Below are positions 49,613-52,020 of a DNA stretch of 52,020 nt, in pieces; positions within the stretch are counted from its first letter, which is position 1, and every line of letters starts with the position of its first letter. The stretch is from JARYGU01 sp033795365. GTDB lineage: Bacteria > Pseudomonadota > Alphaproteobacteria > Rhizobiales > Rhizobiaceae. The notes under the pieces are model-generated. The model was given only the letters and a program-made list of their open reading frames with translations, was not told the origin of the DNA and ran no database searches. The DNA lies in NCBI GenBank assembly GCA_033795365.1, contig JARYGU010000029.1, forward strand, positions 1 to 52,020, read 5' to 3'. Both the position numbers and the translations under genes were made by a program.

Positions 49613-51571
49613 TTACTGCCGCGCGGCGACTTCGGCCGTGGTGCTGTCGTCGTTGCCGAGCAGTTCGTCGATCCGCTTGCGTTCGATCGAGAAGCGCGCG
49701 AGCGCCTCGCCTTCCAGCGATTTTCCGGATGGCAGGCGGACCTTCATTGCATCCACCTTCGTGCCGTTGACGATGAGCTCGTAATGAAGGTGCGCACCGG
49801 TCGAAAGGCCGGTGGAACCGACATAGCCGATCACCTGGCCCTGCCGGACCCTCGCACCCTCCCGCACGCCCTTGGCGATCGCGCTCTGGTGGTTGTAGGA
49901 GGAGACATAGCCGTTGGCGTGACGGATAAGCGTCTGGTTGCCGTAGCCGGTGGCCCAACCCGCCTTCTCGACCACCCCGTTGCCGGTGGCGATGATCGGC
50001 GTGCCGCGCGCAGCAGCCCAGTCTGTGCCGGTATGCATGCGCGAGAAACCGAGGATCGGATGGCGCCGCATGCCGAAGCCGGAGCTCAGCCTGCCGTTCG
50101 GAACGGGGTTGCGCAGCAGGAACTGACGGATGCTCTTGCCGTCCTGGTCGTAATAGTCGATCGATCCGTCATCGGGGCTCTGGAAACGATATACCCGGGT
50201 CTCGGTGTCGCCGAACTTCGCATTGATGAAGAGGAGCTCGGAATTGTCCGTCACCTGGCCGTTGGCGTCGGCGACCGAGAAGAAGGCCTCGAGCGAATCC
50301 GTCGGGCGCAGCTGCGCCTGGAAGTCGACATTGCTGGCGAGCGCGCGAATGAGCTCGCTCGTCATCTTCTGGCCCATGCCGTAGGAGAGGGCGGCGCGGT
50401 AGATGCCGTCATAGACGCGCGGCAGATCGCGTCCGGCGATGATCGCGGGCGTGTTCGTGTCGTCGAAGGCGCTTGCGACGGCAGCAAGCTCGGGCGGTTC
50501 GGCGCCCTCGACGAAACGCCCCTTGTCGTTGAGCGCCACCGTGACGACATGGCGCGCATGCGAATAGACGCTGGCGCGCACGATGCTCGCTTCCTTGCCT
50601 TTCTGGATGATGCAGATCCGCAGCACGTCGCCTTCGCCGAGCTCGCGGCCGCCGAGAGGCTTTTCCAGATAGGAGGCGAGGTCCTCCGACTGCGCCCTGG
50701 TGTAGCCTGCGGCGGTCATCGCCTGAACGATGTCCTGGGCGCGGCGGACCGGGATGACGTCGTCGGCATATTCGGCGTCGTCCGCCGTGAGATTATCGAA
50801 GGAGGAGACGCTCATATTCTCCTCCACCACCCGCGCGCTCAAGCCCTGGAGCAGGTCGAGATCGGTGGAATCGGAGGCAAAGCGGCGCGGGTCGACATAA
50901 TAAAGAGAGGCAACCTGGGTGCTGCCGTCCGTCAGCACGGACCCGTTGGTGCGAACGTTCTCCTCGACCTCGTCTATCGACATCTGGTCGCCATAGTCGA
51001 GGGCGGAGCCGCCGGTCGGAAATTCGCTGGTCTTCAGGGCCACCTCGGACTCCACGTCGGAACCGTAGATGGTTCCGGTGCGCGAAAGCGGCGGCTCTTC
51101 GCCCTCGTCGGCGCTGGCAAAGATCGCCAGGGGATCGAAACGGGGATAGTCTTCGGAGGCCACGTGGTTGGCGGCGAGCGCCATCTTGACATGGGCGAAG
51201 GGCTGGCGGCGCACCACTTCCTTCTCGCCGTCGTGGATCATGGTGGACACTTCCATGATCTTCTTGTCGGCGGGCTTGGCGACGATGTTCGGCTCGATGA
51301 TCCGCTCGCCGCGCTTGGCGGTGTCGCCGGCCTTGCCCGCCTGCGCGGCCGGAGAAAGCGCCGCATAGGCTTCTGCCGGGATCGCGAGCTGCTGGCGGCC
51401 GTCGAGGGCGGCGAAAAGCGCGACGCCCATCAATATGGAGGAGGTGATGCCGGTGAGGAACGTACCCGAAAGCCAGCGCAGCGAAATCTCGCGTCTGTCG
51501 GGCGCACGCCGTCCGTCGGCCAGAATCGGCGGCTCGTTGCCGAGCGATCGGAGCATGTTGCGGTCCGTCAT
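49613..51571 (-). CDS. M23-family cell-wall endopeptidase, membrane-anchored
   Basis: The protein is 652 aa. A cytoplasmic N-terminus of about 33 residues is followed by one membrane anchor (WLSGTFLTGITSSILMGVAL), then a long periplasmic region and a C-terminal LytM/M23 domain. Zinc-site residues are His513 and Asp517 (HTGTDW) and the HLHYE motif. SGFGMRRHPILGFSRM and VRQGQVIGYVGSTGLSTGAH are standard. It cleaves peptidoglycan cross-links, probably during growth or division. It is convergent with clpB and divergent from an rRNA operon. Confidence 0.9.
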   Translation of the reverse strand: MTDRNMLRSLGNEPPILADGRRAPDRREISLRWLSGTFLTGITSSILMGVALFAALDGRQQLAIPAEAYAALSPAAQAGKAGDTAKRGERIIEPNIVAKPADKKIMEVSTMIHDGEKEVVRRQPFAHVKMALAANHVASEDYPRFDPLAIFASADEGEEPPLSRTGTIYGSDVESEVALKTSEFPTGGSALDYGDQMSIDEVEENVRTNGSVLTDGSTQVASLYYVDPRRFASDSTDLDLLQGLSARVVEENMSVSSFDNLTADDAEYADDVIPVRRAQDIVQAMTAAGYTRAQSEDLASYLEKPLGGRELGEGDVLRICIIQKGKEASIVRASVYSHARHVVTVALNDKGRFVEGAEPPELAAVASAFDDTNTPAIIAGRDLPRVYDGIYRAALSYGMGQKMTSELIRALASNVDFQAQLRPTDSLEAFFSVADANGQVTDNSELLFINAKFGDTETRVYRFQSPDDGSIDYYDQDGKSIRQFLLRNPVPNGRLSSGFGMRRHPILGFSRMHTGTDWAAARGTPIIATGNGVVEKAGWATGYGNQTLIRHANGYVSSYNHQSAIAKGVREGARVRQGQVIGYVGSTGLSTGAHLHYELIVNGTKVDAMKVRLPSGKSLEGEALARFSIERKRIDELLGNDDSTTAEVAARQ

Positions 51572-51794
51572 CGTGCCAATTCCGGTCTATCCTGTCGTCG
51601 AGCCGTTTCGCCGCGGAAGATGTACATGTTCGCACGCCCGAGTCAAATCAGGCGGGTTGCATGCCTGTAGAGAAGGGGATTGTGAAAATCTGAAGGCAGA
51701 CGGCGAGCGAAATGCCGTTGCAGACGAATTTCCCCCGAAAGCGCCAACGGACACGCCGGCCCGAAAATTCTTTCAAAAAAATGTCACGAACCCG

Positions 51795-51823
51795 TTGACT
51801 TGTTTTTATGATGGGCATAGAAA
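51795..51823 (+). promoter_or_regulatory. rRNA operon promoter
   Basis: TTGACT (51795-51800), 17 bp, TAGAAA (51818-51823). It is preceded by an A/T-rich upstream stretch (AATTCTTTCAAAAAAATG) like a UP element. Position and flanking sequence match promoters of rhizobial rrn operons. The 51572-51794 stretch also has to hold the divergent M23 peptidase promoter, which I could not place. Confidence 0.7.
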
Positions 51824-52020
51824 CCGCCTCACGAACGAGGGCGGCGGCGCTGCTAGCGACGGATGGTCTCGCTCATAGGTTTCCGGAAGGATGCGGCATG
51901 GTTTAGCTGGGTTGTTTTGCCTGGTTGGGTTTTGCGTTTTTGCGGAGTAAACGGGTTATTTCCTGTTTGGTTATTTGACAATTGAAGATGGAAGAAAGAG
52001 AAACGTGGGCGGCGTGGTTT
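51824..52020 (+). other. rRNA operon leader (16S gene lies beyond the window)
   Basis: T/G-rich leader with TGGTTGGGTTTTGCGTTTTT, then TTGACAATTGAAGATGGAAG and AAAGAGAAACGTGGGCGG near the end. These are features I recognise from sequence just upstream of 16S rRNA in Rhizobiaceae. No 16S start (AGAGTTTGATC) occurs before the end, so only the pre-rRNA leader is included. Confidence 0.7.

Overview
The window is a GC-rich (roughly 63% by eye) chromosomal segment of an alphaproteobacterium of the Rhizobiales, most likely Rhizobiaceae (Shinella, Ensifer/Sinorhizobium or Rhizobium type). The evidence is the right-hand gene order lysC-ptsP-prfA-prmC-DUF4167-clpB-M23 peptidase leading into a ribosomal RNA leader, the dispersed palindromic repeats typical of rhizobia, a PmtA-type phospholipid methyltransferase, and many LysR-regulated catabolic modules. 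The genus is inference.

Layout. 1-567: repeat-rich DNA with no gene I can support. 568-930: an orphan BrnA-type antitoxin with only the tail of its BrnT toxin left. 943-4074 (minus): a class III aminotransferase-fold enzyme, an APH-type small-molecule kinase and an SDR dehydrogenase, divergent from cbiZ and a DeoR repressor (4361-5781). 5785-14371: an amine module with a copper amine oxidase, a LuxR-type regulator behind a consensus sigma-54 promoter, a DUF2182 membrane protein and a PotDABC-like polyamine importer. Three copies of one palindromic box (TCnACCG-AA-cGGTnGA) stand upstream of the oxidase, the DUF2182 gene and the importer. 14393-26073: a LysR regulator divergent from a nine-gene operon (amidase, five Liv-type transporter genes, GMC oxidoreductase, aldehyde dehydrogenase, HDAC-like amidohydrolase), which reads as import, deacylation and stepwise oxidation of an N-acylated amino alcohol or polyamine. 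26095-34808: an opine-type module with an OccR-like regulator whose start codon overlaps an ATAA-N7-TTAT operator, a QMP+binding-protein importer, a three-subunit FAD/[2Fe-2S] oxidase, a RidA protein and an enolase-superfamily enzyme. 34872-36677: a class D beta-lactamase divergent from an AmpR regulator. 36756-39754: LysR, DUF1127, NTF2-like, TetR and phospholipid methyltransferase genes.

From 39920 to the right end the content is core genome: aspartate kinase, PTS-Ntr enzyme I, release factor 1 and its methyltransferase, DUF4167, heat-shock ClpB behind a probable RpoH promoter, a cell-wall M23 peptidase, and the promoter and leader of an rRNA operon whose 16S gene starts beyond the window.

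The main theme of the left 35 kb is scavenging of nitrogen and carbon from amines, polyamines, acylated amines and opine-like imino acids. The observation I rate highest is the unlabelled regulon around the copper amine oxidase: one LuxR-type gene under sigma-54 (nitrogen) control plus three matching palindromes before three neighbouring transcription units. One of those units seems to have been split from its box by a 200-bp repeat insertion.
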